Assembly: GCA_028709805.1 (NCBI GenBank)
Contig: JAQUTL010000012.1
Location: 1 to 64,000 of the forward strand
Direction: 5' to 3'
Source of the DNA: Victivallaceae bacterium
Lineage (GTDB): Bacteria > Verrucomicrobiota > Lentisphaeria > Victivallales > Victivallaceae
Length of the DNA: 64,000 nt
Position numbers and translations under genes: made by a program. Below the pieces are notes generated by a model, which saw nothing but the letters and a program-made list of their open reading frames with translations, did no database searches and was not told the DNA's origin. Positions 7,497 through 15,898 of the stretch are shown here, in pieces. Numbering within the stretch: position 1 is the stretch's first letter; each line of letters begins with the position of its first letter.

Positions 7497-8585
7497 TTAC
7501 TGCCGGTTGAGTTCCTCCAGCCGGCGCTCGCAATCGATCGCGATGATCGGTTCAAGCAGCAGATCAAGGTCGCCCTCCATCACGGTGGTCAATGCATAGC
7601 TGGTGACGTTGAACCGATGGTCGGTCACGCGGTTCTGCGGAAAGTTGTAAGTCCGGATGCGTTCACTGCGGTCTCCGGTTCCGACCTGAGAGCGTTTGTC
7701 GGCGGCCTGTTTTGCCGCTTCCGAGGCCTGTTTTGCTTCAAGCAGCCGGGCGTACAGAATGCGCAGCGCGATCTCCTTGTTGCGGTGCTGACTCTTCTCC
7801 TGTTGGCTGGCCACCGCGATCCCGGTCGGGATATGAGTGACCCGCACGGCGGAGTCGGTGGTGTTGACGCACTGTCCGCCGGGACCGGACGAGCGGTACA
7901 CGTCAAACCGGAGGTCTTCCGGCTTGATGTCCAGTTCCACCTCTTCGGCTTCCGGGAGCACCGCCACCGTCACGGTGCTGGTGTGGATGCGGCCGCCGGC
8001 CTCGGTCACCGGAATGCGCTGCACCCGGTGAACGCCGGACTCGTATTTCATTCTGGAGTAAACCGACTCGCCGGTAAGCGAGAATGAAACGGTTTTGATG
8101 CCGCCGAGATCACTGTCCGACTGGTCGAGCACTTCGATCTTCCACCCCCGGCTTTCCGCATAGCGCAGATAGAGCCGGAACATTTCGGCGGAAAACAGCG
8201 AGGCCTCCTCGCCGCCGGCTGCCGGATGGATTTCAACAATGATGTTTTTGCCGTCATTCGGATCCGGCGGCAGCAGCGCGAGGCGGATTTCCACCTCGTA
8301 CCCGGCAATATGCTGTTTGAGTTCCGCGATGTCGCTCTCAAGCAGTTCGCGCATTTCGCCGTCCTCCTCGCCGGTGAGCATCTCCTCGTTTTCGGCAAGC
8401 GAGGCGATTGCGGCGATCCAGCCGTCATACGACGCGAAGAGCCGCTCAAGCCGGCTGTGCTCCCGCGAGACCTTCTTGAGTTCGGACACCTTTCCGTAAA
8501 TTGCAGGATCTGCCAGCTCCGTTTCAAGTTCCTTGAAACGGTCGCGCAGATTGTTGATTGGTTCGGCAATATCCTGTGGCGTCAT
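7497..8585 (-). CDS. prfA: Peptide chain release factor 1
   Basis: 362 residues, standard RF1 length. The codon-recognition tripeptide is PVT (RIPVTEAGGRIHTST), the RF1 rather than the RF2 (SPF) type, so it should read UAA and UAG. The catalytic GGQ lies near residue 236 in SSGPGGQCVNTTDSAVR. The residue after GGQ is Cys, where His is common. The PCRF domain (about 60-170) contains EIHPAAGGEEASLF. The gene lies downstream of rpmE on the same strand, past a terminator hairpin, so read-through or an unseen promoter must serve it. Confidence 0.97.
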   Translation of the reverse strand: MTPQDIAEPINNLRDRFKELETELADPAIYGKVSELKKVSREHSRLERLFASYDGWIAAIASLAENEEMLTGEEDGEMRELLESDIAELKQHIAGYEVEIRLALLPPDPNDGKNIIVEIHPAAGGEEASLFSAEMFRLYLRYAESRGWKIEVLDQSDSDLGGIKTVSFSLTGESVYSRMKYESGVHRVQRIPVTEAGGRIHTSTVTVAVLPEAEEVELDIKPEDLRFDVYRSSGPGGQCVNTTDSAVRVTHIPTGIAVASQQEKSQHRNKEIALRILYARLLEAKQASEAAKQAADKRSQVGTGDRSERIRTYNFPQNRVTDHRFNVTSYALTTVMEGDLDLLLEPIIAIDCERRLEELNRQ

Positions 8586-8648
8586 ATCATCTACCTCTGA
8601 TACCTCTGAAAAAGCCGCGGTCCAAGGCCGCCGCCAGTTTTTTGAAAC

Positions 8649-8686
8649 AAAAAAAGCCCGTCGGCAAGTTGCGGACAGGCTTTTAT
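8649..8686 (-). terminator. Terminator of rpmE
   Basis: On the minus strand AAAAGCCTGTCCGC pairs imperfectly with the later GCCGACGGGCTTTTTTT; seven T follow. It separates rpmE from prfA. Confidence 0.8.
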
Positions 8687-8696
8687 GAAGGACAAC

Positions 8697-8906
8697 TTAT
8701 TTGTTGCCGGTTTTGGCGTAACGCTGACGGAAACGCTCAACGCGCCCTGCCGTATCCACAAACTTCTGTTTGCCGGTGAAAAACGGGTGGCACTTGGCGC
8801 AAATACCTACTTTGGTTTCGGGACGAGTCGATTTGACGTCCCACACAGCGCCGCACGCGCAAATGATCTTGGCGTCGCCGTACTTCGGATGGATGTCTTT
8901 TTTCAT
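8697..8906 (-). CDS. rpmE: 50S ribosomal protein bL31
   Basis: 69 residues, begins [20 protein letters not shown] and contains [20 protein letters not shown]. The cysteines at CACG and CAKC make this the zinc-binding (C+) form of bL31. The ribosome binding site is AGGCAGGA. It is the first gene upstream of prfA, a gene order found in many bacteria. Confidence 0.98.
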   Translation of the reverse strand: MKKDIHPKYGDAKIICACGAVWDVKSTRPETKVGICAKCHPFFTGKQKFVDTAGRVERFRQRYAKTGNK

Positions 8907-8961
8907 TTTTCCTGCCTTGATTTATGTAATTTCGCTATTTATGCATGCTTATGAGAATAAA

Positions 8962-8989
8962 AATATACTCCACAACCTTTAATATTCAA
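8962..8989 (-). promoter_or_regulatory. Sigma70 promoter of rpmE
   Basis: Minus strand: TTGAAT (8984-8989), 16-base spacer, TATATT (8962-8967), about 55 bases before the ATG. Confidence 0.7.
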
Positions 8990-9027
8990 GTCTGAAAAGA
9001 ATTTTTCCGGTAAAAAAAGAGCGGCGA

Positions 9028-9055
9028 TTGCAAAAAAAAAGTCCAATGCTAAGTT
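9028..9055 (+). promoter_or_regulatory. Sigma70 promoter with leaderless start of the acyltransferase gene
   Basis: TTGCAA (9028-9033), 16 bases, TGC-TAAGTT (-10 at 9050-9055). Only 7 bases separate the -10 box from the ATG at 9063 and no Shine-Dalgarno sequence is present, so the mRNA should start at or next to the A of the ATG. Confidence 0.6.
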
Positions 9056-9062
9056 ATTATAT

Positions 9063-9866
9063 ATGAAAAAAATCATTTCAAGGGCGCCCGGCGACGCCTA
9101 CGACACGCCGGAAAATCATCCGCGGGCGGCGGTCGACCGGCTGCTGTTCGGTTCGCGTCTCTATTTCTATCTCTGTAACTTCGGAGTGTTCATCCGCACC
9201 GGAATCTGCGCAAAACACGGCGAACTCGACGCCGAGCGGCAGATACATTACTCCAATATGAACTTCGATCTGGTGGAGAACTGCGGCGGGCGCATCCATC
9301 TGCGCGGCTTGAACAACCTCGACCGTCTGGCGGGAAAACCGGCGGTGATCATCGGCAACCACATGAGCCTGCTGGAAACCGCGGTTCTGCATGCGATCGT
9401 CCGCCCGCGGCTGGACTTCACCTTTGTCATCAAGGAGTCGCTGCTCGACGTGCCGTTCTTCGGCAACATCATGCGGTCGCTCCACGCCATACCGGTGACC
9501 CGCCGGAACCCGAAAGAGGACTTCAAGCAGGTGCTCGCCCTCGGCCGGGAGCGGCTGGAACGGGGGTGCAGCGTGATTCTGTTTCCACAGGCCACCCGCA
9601 GCGCGGAATTCAACCCGGAACTGTTCAATTCGATCGGGGTGAAACTGGCGCGGACGGCCGGAGTGCCGGTGATTCCGCTGGCGCTGAAGACCGACTTTAT
9701 CGGCAACGGCCGTTTTCTGCGCGACATGGGGCCGCTGCACCGCAACCGCGCGGTCTGGTTTGAATTCGGTGAACCGCTGGCGATCACCGGAACCGGCAAG
9801 GCGGAGCAGGAAAAGATAGTGGGGTTCATACAGACGCGCCTGAACAACTGGCGCGCCGGAGAATAA
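9063..9866 (+). CDS. PlsC-like lysophospholipid acyltransferase
   Basis: 267 residues. Motif I is NHMSLLE (residues about 99-105), that is HX4E instead of the common HX4D. Motif II is SLHAIPVTRRNPKEDF, motif III is LFPQATRS instead of FPEGTRS, and motif IV is VPVIPLAL. This matches a divergent clade of 1-acyl-glycerol-3-phosphate acyltransferases, which transfer acyl chains during phospholipid synthesis at the inner membrane. There is no N-terminal membrane helix beyond a short hydrophobic stretch near residue 30. The ATG follows the -10 box by 7 bases with no ribosome binding site. The lipoprotein and esterase genes follow closely. Confidence 0.85.
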   Translation: MKKIISRAPGDAYDTPENHPRAAVDRLLFGSRLYFYLCNFGVFIRTGICAKHGELDAERQIHYSNMNFDLVENCGGRIHLRGLNNLDRLAGKPAVIIGNHMSLLETAVLHAIVRPRLDFTFVIKESLLDVPFFGNIMRSLHAIPVTRRNPKEDFKQVLALGRERLERGCSVILFPQATRSAEFNPELFNSIGVKLARTAGVPVIPLALKTDFIGNGRFLRDMGPLHRNRAVWFEFGEPLAITGTGKAEQEKIVGFIQTRLNNWRAGE

Positions 9867-9891
9867 TAACAACCGTGGAGTGTCGAGAATC

Positions 9892-10368
9892 ATGTTGAAG
9901 TCAAAAATTTCAGTTTTTATGTTCGCGGCGGCGGCTCTGCTGTTCGCCGGTTGTCAGGACACCGCGCAGAACGCGCTTACGCCTGAGTATTCCATTCCAC
10001 AGGCGTCCGAGCTGGGGCGCTGGAGCGGCGAGGCAGTATACTTCTTTGAAATGCGCGACCTCCCGGCGGCCGAGGCGCAGATCGACAAATTCGTCAAAGA
10101 CCAGAACAGCCGGGTGATCTACCGCTCGGAACAGGCATCACAGTACATCATGCGATTCCCGGTCTCGCGCAGCGAATATGAAAAGATCGGCGGCAAACTG
10201 CTTCAGAACAGCGACCTCACCTATTTCAGCTTCACCGAATGCGACGCCGAACCCGACACCCCGGTTCTGCTGACCGTGGTCATGCAGCGCTCGCACCTCC
10301 CCGGCCCGCTCTACATTGCGCTGTGGCTGCCGGCGAAACTCCTCGAAAAGCTGGTCTATCTGGACTGA
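9892..10368 (+). CDS. Hypothetical lipoprotein
   Basis: 158 residues with a lipoprotein signal peptide (MLKSKISVFMFAAAALLFAG) ending in lipobox LFAGC, so Cys21 should be lipidated. The rest has no recognised family; it contains AVYFFEMRDLPAAEAQIDKF and a C-terminal hydrophobic tail PLYIALWLPAKLLEKLVYL. A GTG at 9880 is in frame, but the ATG at 9892 has the ribosome binding site GTGGAG and gives a clean signal peptide. It overlaps the following esterase gene by one base and is co-transcribed with plsC. Confidence 0.8.
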   Translation: MLKSKISVFMFAAAALLFAGCQDTAQNALTPEYSIPQASELGRWSGEAVYFFEMRDLPAAEAQIDKFVKDQNSRVIYRSEQASQYIMRFPVSRSEYEKIGGKLLQNSDLTYFSFTECDAEPDTPVLLTVVMQRSHLPGPLYIALWLPAKLLEKLVYLD

Positions 10369-11141
10369 TGGAGCGCCGGCTGAAACTCTGGGAAAGCAAC
10401 CGCTCCGCCAACGGCGACTTTGAACCGTTCATCGAACTGCATCCGCTGTCACCGGAAGCGGGATCGGCGCTTGGCACGGTGCTGGTGGTTCCCGGCGGCG
10501 GCTATGAGACGGTCTGCCTCGAACACGAGGGCGGCAACATCGCCGAACGCTTCAACCAACTCGGTTTTCACGCCGCCGTTCTCGTGTACCGGACGGCGCC
10601 GCGCCGTTATCCCGACCCGCAGCTGGATATGCTCCGGGCGGTTCAGTTGCTGCGTTTCTGCGGCTGCGGACCGATCGCCGCAGCCGGCTTCTCCGCCGGC
10701 GGACATCTGGCGCTGTGCGCCGGAACCTTGGCCGGCGCCATCGACGTGGTGGCCAATGACGGCGCCGACAAAATGAACCCGGTGCCGGATGCGCTGATTC
10801 TCTGTTATCCGGTCGTCACCGCCGGAGAATACGCCCACCGGGACAGTTTCCGCAACTTGACCGGAGAACGCTATGACACGGAGTTGACCGCCTATCTCAG
10901 TCTGGAAAACCGGGTGAGCGATGTCACGCCGCCGCTCTTAGTCTGGCATACCGCCCAAGACACCGTGGTTCCGGTGGAAAATTCGCTGCTTCTTGAAGCG
11001 GCGATGCGCCGGATCAAGCGCCCGTGCGAACTGCATGTGTTTCCGTACGGCGATCACGGTCTGGGACTGGCGGAAAACAATCCGGCCGCAGTCTGGCCGG
11101 AACTTGCGGCCGCTTTTCTGCGGCGGCACGGCTTCCGGTAA
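10368..11141 (+). CDS. Alpha/beta hydrolase, acetylesterase type
   Basis: 257 residues, no signal peptide. It shows the oxyanion strand VVPGGGYETVCLEHEG, the nucleophile elbow GFSAGGHLA (Ser at about 104), the acid in HTAQDTVVP and the catalytic His in YGDHGLGLA. This layout is that of BD-FAE/acetyl-xylan-esterase-like hydrolases that remove acetyl groups from sugars. The start at 10368 shares its A with the upstream stop (TGATG), so translation is coupled to the lipoprotein. The substrate is not known. Confidence 0.85.
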   Translation: MERRLKLWESNRSANGDFEPFIELHPLSPEAGSALGTVLVVPGGGYETVCLEHEGGNIAERFNQLGFHAAVLVYRTAPRRYPDPQLDMLRAVQLLRFCGCGPIAAAGFSAGGHLALCAGTLAGAIDVVANDGADKMNPVPDALILCYPVVTAGEYAHRDSFRNLTGERYDTELTAYLSLENRVSDVTPPLLVWHTAQDTVVPVENSLLLEAAMRRIKRPCELHVFPYGDHGLGLAENNPAAVWPELAAAFLRRHGFR

Positions 11142-11208
11142 TTTTCCGCCGCCGGACGCGACAATTCCACCCGTCCGCCTCGACTCCCCCCGGTAAGACA
11201 AAATAAAG

Positions 11209-11239
11209 ACCGCCCAATTTCTACAAATTGGACGGTTTC
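11209..11239. terminator. Bidirectional terminator between the esterase gene and obgE
   Basis: ACCGCCCAATTT (11209-11220) pairs with AAATTGGACGGT (11225-11236), one mismatch, loop CTAC. Short T-rich tails lie on both sides. Confidence 0.75.
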
Positions 11240-11295
11240 CCATATTGACCGCAACCTCGCCGCCGGACGAACCGGTGCGGGCAGACGGCCTCGCT

Positions 11296-12309
11296 TCAGA
11301 AAAATATTCCGCGCGAACTTTCCTTGACTTTTTCCGCCAGACGCGGGATAAGATCGCCAAGCTGATGTTTTTCCGCGGAAATCTCGATAATCTCAATCGG
11401 TTCGCTCTTGAGCGCCTCGCGCAATTCGGCAATATTACCGGCGCTTTCCGGCAGGTCGCACTTGTTGGCAACAATGATCGCCGGACGTTTGGAGAGTCCG
11501 CGCATATAAAGTTCAAGCTCGCTGCGCAGATGACGCAGGTCTTCAACCGGGTTGCGCCCGTCCGTTCCGGCGGCGTCGAGCACGAACAGCAGCACGTAGG
11601 TGCGCTCAATGTGTTTCAGAAACGCATGTCCCAAGCCGACGTTGGCGTGCGCACCGTCAATCAGCCCTGGAATATCGGCCACCGTCAGCCGTCCGTAGTC
11701 CGGCAGATCGACCACGCCCACCACCGGCTGAAGCGTGGTGAACGGATACGGTGCCACTTTGGGCCGCGCCTGTGAAACCGCCCGCAGCAGCGTCGATTTT
11801 CCGGCGTTGGGATAGCCGACCAACCCGATGTCGGCGATCGTCTTCAACTCCAGCGACAGCAGCCGCTCCTCGCCGTCGCCGCCGGCTTCGCACTGCCGCG
11901 GCGCCCTATTGGTGCTGGTGGCGAATCTGGCATTGCCGCGTCCGCCGCGGCCGCCGCGGGCCACACACGCCGTTGCGCCGTCCTCGTTGAGGTCGGCAAC
12001 CGGTTCGCCGGAGTCGCTGTCGGTGATAATGGTGCCGACCGGCACCTTAATGGTGATATCGTCGGCTTTCCGGCCGTGCAGATCCTTGCCGCGGCCGTTC
12101 GGTCCGCGCTGCGCGGTGTAATGACGATTGTAGAGCAGATCGATCAGACTCTGCTCCGAGGTGGTCGCCTGAATAATGATATTGCCGCCGTCGCCGCCGT
12201 CGCCGCCGTCCGGCCCCCCTTTGGGGATGAACTTCTCGCGCCGGAAGCTGCAGCAGCCGTTGCCGCCGTCGCCCGCTTTGACACTGATTTTCACTTTGTC
12301 CACAAACAT
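11296..12309 (-). CDS. obgE: GTPase Obg
   Basis: 337 residues. The glycine-rich Obg domain (1-158: KAGDGGNGCCSFRREKF, GGPDGGDGGDGGNI) is followed by the G domain with P-loop GYPNAGKST (165-173), switch region PYPFTTLQP, G3 DIPGLI (212-217) and G4 NKCDLP. There is no C-terminal OCT domain. It acts in 50S assembly and stress signalling. The longer frame up to 12372 is rejected because the ATG at 12309 has AGGAG upstream and MFVDKVKI is the normal N-terminus. It is encoded just after rpmA, as in many bacteria. Confidence 0.96.
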   Translation of the reverse strand: MFVDKVKISVKAGDGGNGCCSFRREKFIPKGGPDGGDGGDGGNIIIQATTSEQSLIDLLYNRHYTAQRGPNGRGKDLHGRKADDITIKVPVGTIITDSDSGEPVADLNEDGATACVARGGRGGRGNARFATSTNRAPRQCEAGGDGEERLLSLELKTIADIGLVGYPNAGKSTLLRAVSQARPKVAPYPFTTLQPVVGVVDLPDYGRLTVADIPGLIDGAHANVGLGHAFLKHIERTYVLLFVLDAAGTDGRNPVEDLRHLRSELELYMRGLSKRPAIIVANKCDLPESAGNIAELREALKSEPIEIIEISAEKHQLGDLIPRLAEKVKESSRGIFF

Positions 12310-12441
12310 AATCCGCACACTCCTCTTCCTTTGTCCGCAAGGTTCAACACCCTCCGCCGCCGCGCACAACACATCGCAACGCGCACAAAAACCTGTCTAT
12401 CCGCCATCCGCGCCCGGCCGTCGGTGTCGCCCGCTCCGAAC

Positions 12442-12474
12442 AAAAAAGACCCGGGGGCGTTCCCTCGGGCCTTC
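12442..12474 (-). terminator. Terminator of rpmA
   Basis: On the minus strand GGCCCGAGGG pairs with CCCCCGGGTC across loop AACG, followed by six T. It lies between rpmA and obgE and may only attenuate. Confidence 0.85.
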
Positions 12475-12496
12475 TTTAATATCCGCGATCCGCGAG

Positions 12497-12745
12497 TTAC
12501 GCCAGCGGCGCAACGGCAACCATGCGGCGGACTTTGTCAAACTCAACTTTGCCGTCAATCAGCGCGAAGATGGTAAAATCGCGGCCGAGGCCCACGTTCT
12601 TGCCCGGACGGAAACGGGTTCCGCGCTGCCGGATAATGATGCTGCCGGCGGTGACCGTCTCTCCGCTGAACGCCTTGACGCCAAGAAATTTCGGGTTACT
12701 GTCACGACCGTTACGACTGCTCGACTGACCTTTTTTATGTGCCAT
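12497..12745 (-). CDS. rpmA: 50S ribosomal protein bL27
   Basis: 82 residues beginning [20 protein letters not shown], followed by [22 protein letters not shown]. All typical bL27 features are present. The N-terminus starts directly with the mature-type MAHKKG and has no Firmicutes-like cleavable extension. The ribosome binding site is AAGGA. Unusually rplU (bL21) is not upstream; rpmA is the first gene after its own promoter. Confidence 0.98.
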   Translation of the reverse strand: MAHKKGQSSSRNGRDSNPKFLGVKAFSGETVTAGSIIIRQRGTRFRPGKNVGLGRDFTIFALIDGKVEFDKVRRMVAVAPLA

Positions 12746-12798
12746 TTTACAGATTCCTTATGTTAATTTTAATTTTTCCCGTAATATTCAGACCCTTT

Positions 12799-12826
12799 AA
12801 TATAATGTGCCGTCATCAAATATCAA
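12799..12826 (-). promoter_or_regulatory. Sigma70 promoter of rpmA
   Basis: Minus strand: TTGATA (12821-12826), 16-base spacer, TATATT (12799-12804), 53 bases before the ATG. Confidence 0.75.
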
Positions 12827-12858
12827 GTATCCCGTTCCAAATATTTGTAAAAATTACC

Positions 12859-12914
12859 ACTGTGCCACAAAAGCACAGTCACAGCACCTCATCGTTGTGC
12901 CATTCCGACACAAC
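12859..12914 (+). promoter_or_regulatory. Two 21-bp palindromes upstream of the sigma54-type promoter
   Basis: Site 1 is ACTGTGC-N7-GCACAGT (12859-12879), a perfect dyad. Site 2 is GTTGTG-N9-CACAAC (12894-12914), also perfect. Both are 21 bp long and share TGTGCCA in the left arm and CACA in the right arm. Their centres are 35 bp apart and lie about 65-100 bp before the predicted transcription start, as for enhancer sites of sigma54 activators. Confidence 0.6.
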
Positions 12915-12942
12915 AATAGTTCCGGCACGCCCGTTCTTTTGC

Positions 12943-12958
12943 TGGCACGGTATTTGCT
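12943..12958 (+). promoter_or_regulatory. Sigma54-type (-24/-12) promoter of clpB
   Basis: TGGCACGGTATTTGCT matches the sigma54 consensus TGGCAC-N5-TTGCW at every defined base, with GG and GC in the correct register. It gives a leader of about 170 bases before the clpB ATG. A hairpin GAGACG / CGTCTC (13100-13116) lies just before the Shine-Dalgarno sequence. Confidence 0.7.
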
Positions 12959-13137
12959 TGTCTGTAATCAAAAACAAACGCACTCCGCTGAACGCGACGG
13001 TCGGACGGCTGAAAACGCCGCAACGCCGCGCCGGACGGAGCTGGACGTGAAAACGCTTTCCGAACGGAGTTTACCTTAAATCAGTGAACACCGGAGCGGG
13101 AGACGCCGGACGTCTCAGAGGCAAAAGGAGAAAAAAT

Positions 13138-15723
13138 ATGAACCTTGAAAAACTTACCAACCGCTCGCGTGAGGCCTTGATGGCCGCCCAGACCGTGGCA
13201 CAGGAAAACGGGAACCCCGAATTGAACAACCTCCATCTGCTCAGCGCGCTGCTGGATCAGAACGACGGACTGGCCGGCGCGCTGCTGCAGCGTGCCGGTA
13301 TTCCGCTGAGCCGGATCGCCGGAAAGGTGGAGACCGCGATCAACGCGCTGCCGAAGGCGTCGGGGGGAACCGGTCAGCTTTATCAGTCGCGCGAATTCAG
13401 CGCGGTGCTGAACGCGGCGGCGCAGACCGCCGAGAAGATGCACGACGAATATATCAGCGTGGAACATTTTATTCTGGCGCTTGCAGAATCGCAGAGCAAG
13501 GCCGGCGAAATTCTGCGCGAGGCCGGTCTGGATCAGGCTACGGTGCTCAAGGCGCTTCAGTCGGTGCGCGGCAACCAGCGTGTGACCAGCGCCGACCCGG
13601 AGTCCACCTTTGAAGCGCTGGAAAAATACGGCCGCGACCTGACCAAACTCGCAGCGCAGGACAAGCTCGACCCGGTCATCGGCCGCGACGAGGAGATCCG
13701 CCGCGTCATTCAGATACTTTCACGCCGGACGAAAAACAACCCGGTGCTGATCGGCGAACCCGGCGTGGGCAAAACCGCCATCGTCGAGGGGCTGGCGCGC
13801 CGTATTTTCCGCGGCGACGTCCCGGAGGGGCTGAAAAACCGCAAACTGGTGGCGCTGGACATGGGGGCGCTGATCGCCGGAGCGAAATACCGCGGCGAAT
13901 TCGAGGAGCGGCTGAAAGCCGTTCTTAAAGAGGTCACGTCGAGCGACGGAAACATCATTCTGTTCATCGACGAGCTGCACACCGTGGTCGGAGCCGGCGC
14001 ATCGGAAGGTTCGATGGACGCCGGAAATCTGCTGAAGCCGCTTCTGGCGCGGGGCGAACTCCACTGCATCGGCGCGACCACGCTGGACGAATACCGCAAA
14101 TATATTGAAAAGGACGCGGCGCTCGAACGCCGGTTCCAGTCGGTTCTGGTTCCGCCGCCCTCGGTGGAGGACACCATAAGCATTCTGCGCGGACTGAAGG
14201 AGCGTTACGAAATACATCACGGCATCAAACTGCGCGACTCGGCGCTGGTGGCCGCCGCGGTGCTGTCGGACAAATACATCTCCGACCGCTTCCTGCCCGA
14301 CAAGGCCATCGACCTGGTGGACGAAGCCGCCGCGACGCTCCGCACCGAAATCGACTCCTCCCCGGTGGAGATCGACGAACTCCAGCGCCGCTCCATGCAG
14401 CTTGAAATCGAGATCGCCGGTCTTAAAAAGGAAAAGGACCCCGCCTCGCTCAAACGGCTGGAGGAGCTGGAAAAAGAATTGTCCGAACTTAAAGAAAAGT
14501 CCACCGCGCTGCGCGCCAGATGGGACAACGAGAAAAAGGCCATCGAAGACCTCCGCAACCTGCGCGCCTCGCTTGAGCTTGCCAAACAGCAACTGGACAA
14601 GGCCGAACGCAATTACGACCTTGAAAAGGCCGCCGAACTGCGCCACGGCACCATTCCGCGGCTTGAAGAGCAGATAAAAAAGGCAGAGGAGGCAATCAAG
14701 GCCTCCGGCGAATCGAGACTGCTCAAGGAGGAGGTGGACGAGGAGGACATCGCCGCCATCGTCAGCCGCTGGACCCACATCCCGGTCAGCAAACTGGTGC
14801 AGAGCGAAAAGCTGAAACTGCTCAATCTGGCCGACCACCTGCACCTGCGCGTGATCGGACAGGACGAGGCCGTCTCCGCCGTGGCCGACGCGGTGCTGCG
14901 GGCGCGCTCCGGCTTGAAAGACCCGAACCGCCCGATCGCTTCGTTCATCTTTCTGGGGCCGACCGGCGTGGGCAAAACCGAGCTGGCGCGGGCGCTGGCC
15001 GAAGAATTGTTCGACGATGAACGGGCGATCATCCGCATCGACATGTCCGAATACATGGAAAAGTTCAGCGTGTCGCGGCTGATCGGCGCGCCTCCGGGAT
15101 ACGTCGGCTATGATGAAGGCGGCCAGCTGACCGAAGCGGTCCGCCGCCGCCCCTACTCGGTGATCTTGTTCGACGAAATAGAAAAGGCTCATCACGACGT
15201 GTTCAACATCCTGCTTCAGGTGCTGGACGACGGCCGGATAACCGACTCTCAGGGGCGTACGGTGAACTTCAAGAACACCATCATCATCATGACCAGCAAC
15301 CTCGGCAGTCAGCAGATACTGGCCCACCCGGACGATCCGGAAAAGGTCAAAGCGGATGTGACGCAGGAACTGCGCACGCACTTCCGCCCCGAGTTCCTGA
15401 ACCGGGTCGACGAAACGCTGATCTTCCGGGCGCTGACCAAAGACGACATGATCCGGATTCTTGACATTCAGCTTGCCCACTTCTCCGGCCGACTCGCCGA
15501 CCGCGGCGTGAAGCTGGAGCTGACCCGCGAGGCCAAAGAACTGCTGACCGGCGACGGTTATGAGCCGGCCTACGGCGCCAGACCACTGAAACGGGCCATT
15601 GTGCGCGAACTTGAGACGCCGGTCTCCCGACTGCTGATCGCGGGGGAACTGCCGGAGGGCAGTTTGCTGAAGGTCGGCGTCAAAGACGGCAAACTGGACT
15701 TCGACTGCGTGAAGCCGGAGTAG
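13138..15723 (+). CDS. clpB: ATP-dependent disaggregase ClpB
   Basis: 861 residues, full length. The N-domain (1-145, two Clp repeats) is followed by AAA-1 with Walker A GEPGVGKT near residue 206, the coiled-coil middle domain (about 400-530, rich in E/K/L), AAA-2 with Walker A GPTGVGKT near 607, sensor 2 [10 protein letters not shown], and a short acidic tail. There is no ClpP-binding tripeptide. It rescues aggregated proteins with DnaK. The ATG at 13138 has AAGGAG 7 bases upstream; the ORF extension to 13084 is not used. Transcription seems to come from the sigma54-type promoter rather than a visible sigma32- or HrcA/CIRCE-type signal. Confidence 0.97.
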   Translation: MNLEKLTNRSREALMAAQTVAQENGNPELNNLHLLSALLDQNDGLAGALLQRAGIPLSRIAGKVETAINALPKASGGTGQLYQSREFSAVLNAAAQTAEKMHDEYISVEHFILALAESQSKAGEILREAGLDQATVLKALQSVRGNQRVTSADPESTFEALEKYGRDLTKLAAQDKLDPVIGRDEEIRRVIQILSRRTKNNPVLIGEPGVGKTAIVEGLARRIFRGDVPEGLKNRKLVALDMGALIAGAKYRGEFEERLKAVLKEVTSSDGNIILFIDELHTVVGAGASEGSMDAGNLLKPLLARGELHCIGATTLDEYRKYIEKDAALERRFQSVLVPPPSVEDTISILRGLKERYEIHHGIKLRDSALVAAAVLSDKYISDRFLPDKAIDLVDEAAATLRTEIDSSPVEIDELQRRSMQLEIEIAGLKKEKDPASLKRLEELEKELSELKEKSTALRARWDNEKKAIEDLRNLRASLELAKQQLDKAERNYDLEKAAELRHGTIPRLEEQIKKAEEAIKASGESRLLKEEVDEEDIAAIVSRWTHIPVSKLVQSEKLKLLNLADHLHLRVIGQDEAVSAVADAVLRARSGLKDPNRPIASFIFLGPTGVGKTELARALAEELFDDERAIIRIDMSEYMEKFSVSRLIGAPPGYVGYDEGGQLTEAVRRRPYSVILFDEIEKAHHDVFNILLQVLDDGRITDSQGRTVNFKNTIIIMTSNLGSQQILAHPDDPEKVKADVTQELRTHFRPEFLNRVDETLIFRALTKDDMIRILDIQLAHFSGRLADRGVKLELTREAKELLTGDGYEPAYGARPLKRAIVRELETPVSRLLIAGELPEGSLLKVGVKDGKLDFDCVKPE

Positions 15724-15798
15724 TTTCGGCCGATGCCGCGCGGCGAAAGCATGTCGTCCGGCGCACTTGCCGGCGGAACGCGGCAAAATAAAGACAAT

Positions 15799-15845
15799 AA
15801 AAAACCGTCCGGTCCGGGCAAACTCCCGGGTCGGGCGGTTTTTTT
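15799..15845. terminator. Bidirectional terminator between clpB and purB
   Basis: Long hairpin AAAAAACCG-CCG-CCGGG / CCCGG-CGG-CGGTTTTTTT with A-rich and T-rich flanks, serving both converging genes. Confidence 0.92.
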
Positions 15846-15898
15846 CCGCCGCGTCCGCGTAACACGCGGCCACCAAGCGGATTCAGGCAATATGCGAT

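Noticed and set aside
9880-9891. GTG 9880 as start of the lipoprotein
   Set aside because: The ATG at 9892 has a fitting ribosome binding site and yields a standard-length lipoprotein signal peptide.
13720-15876. 718-codon minus-strand ORF opposite clpB
   Set aside because: Shadow of the GC-rich clpB frame; the translation is Gln/His/Arg-rich with no domain, and clpB is certain.
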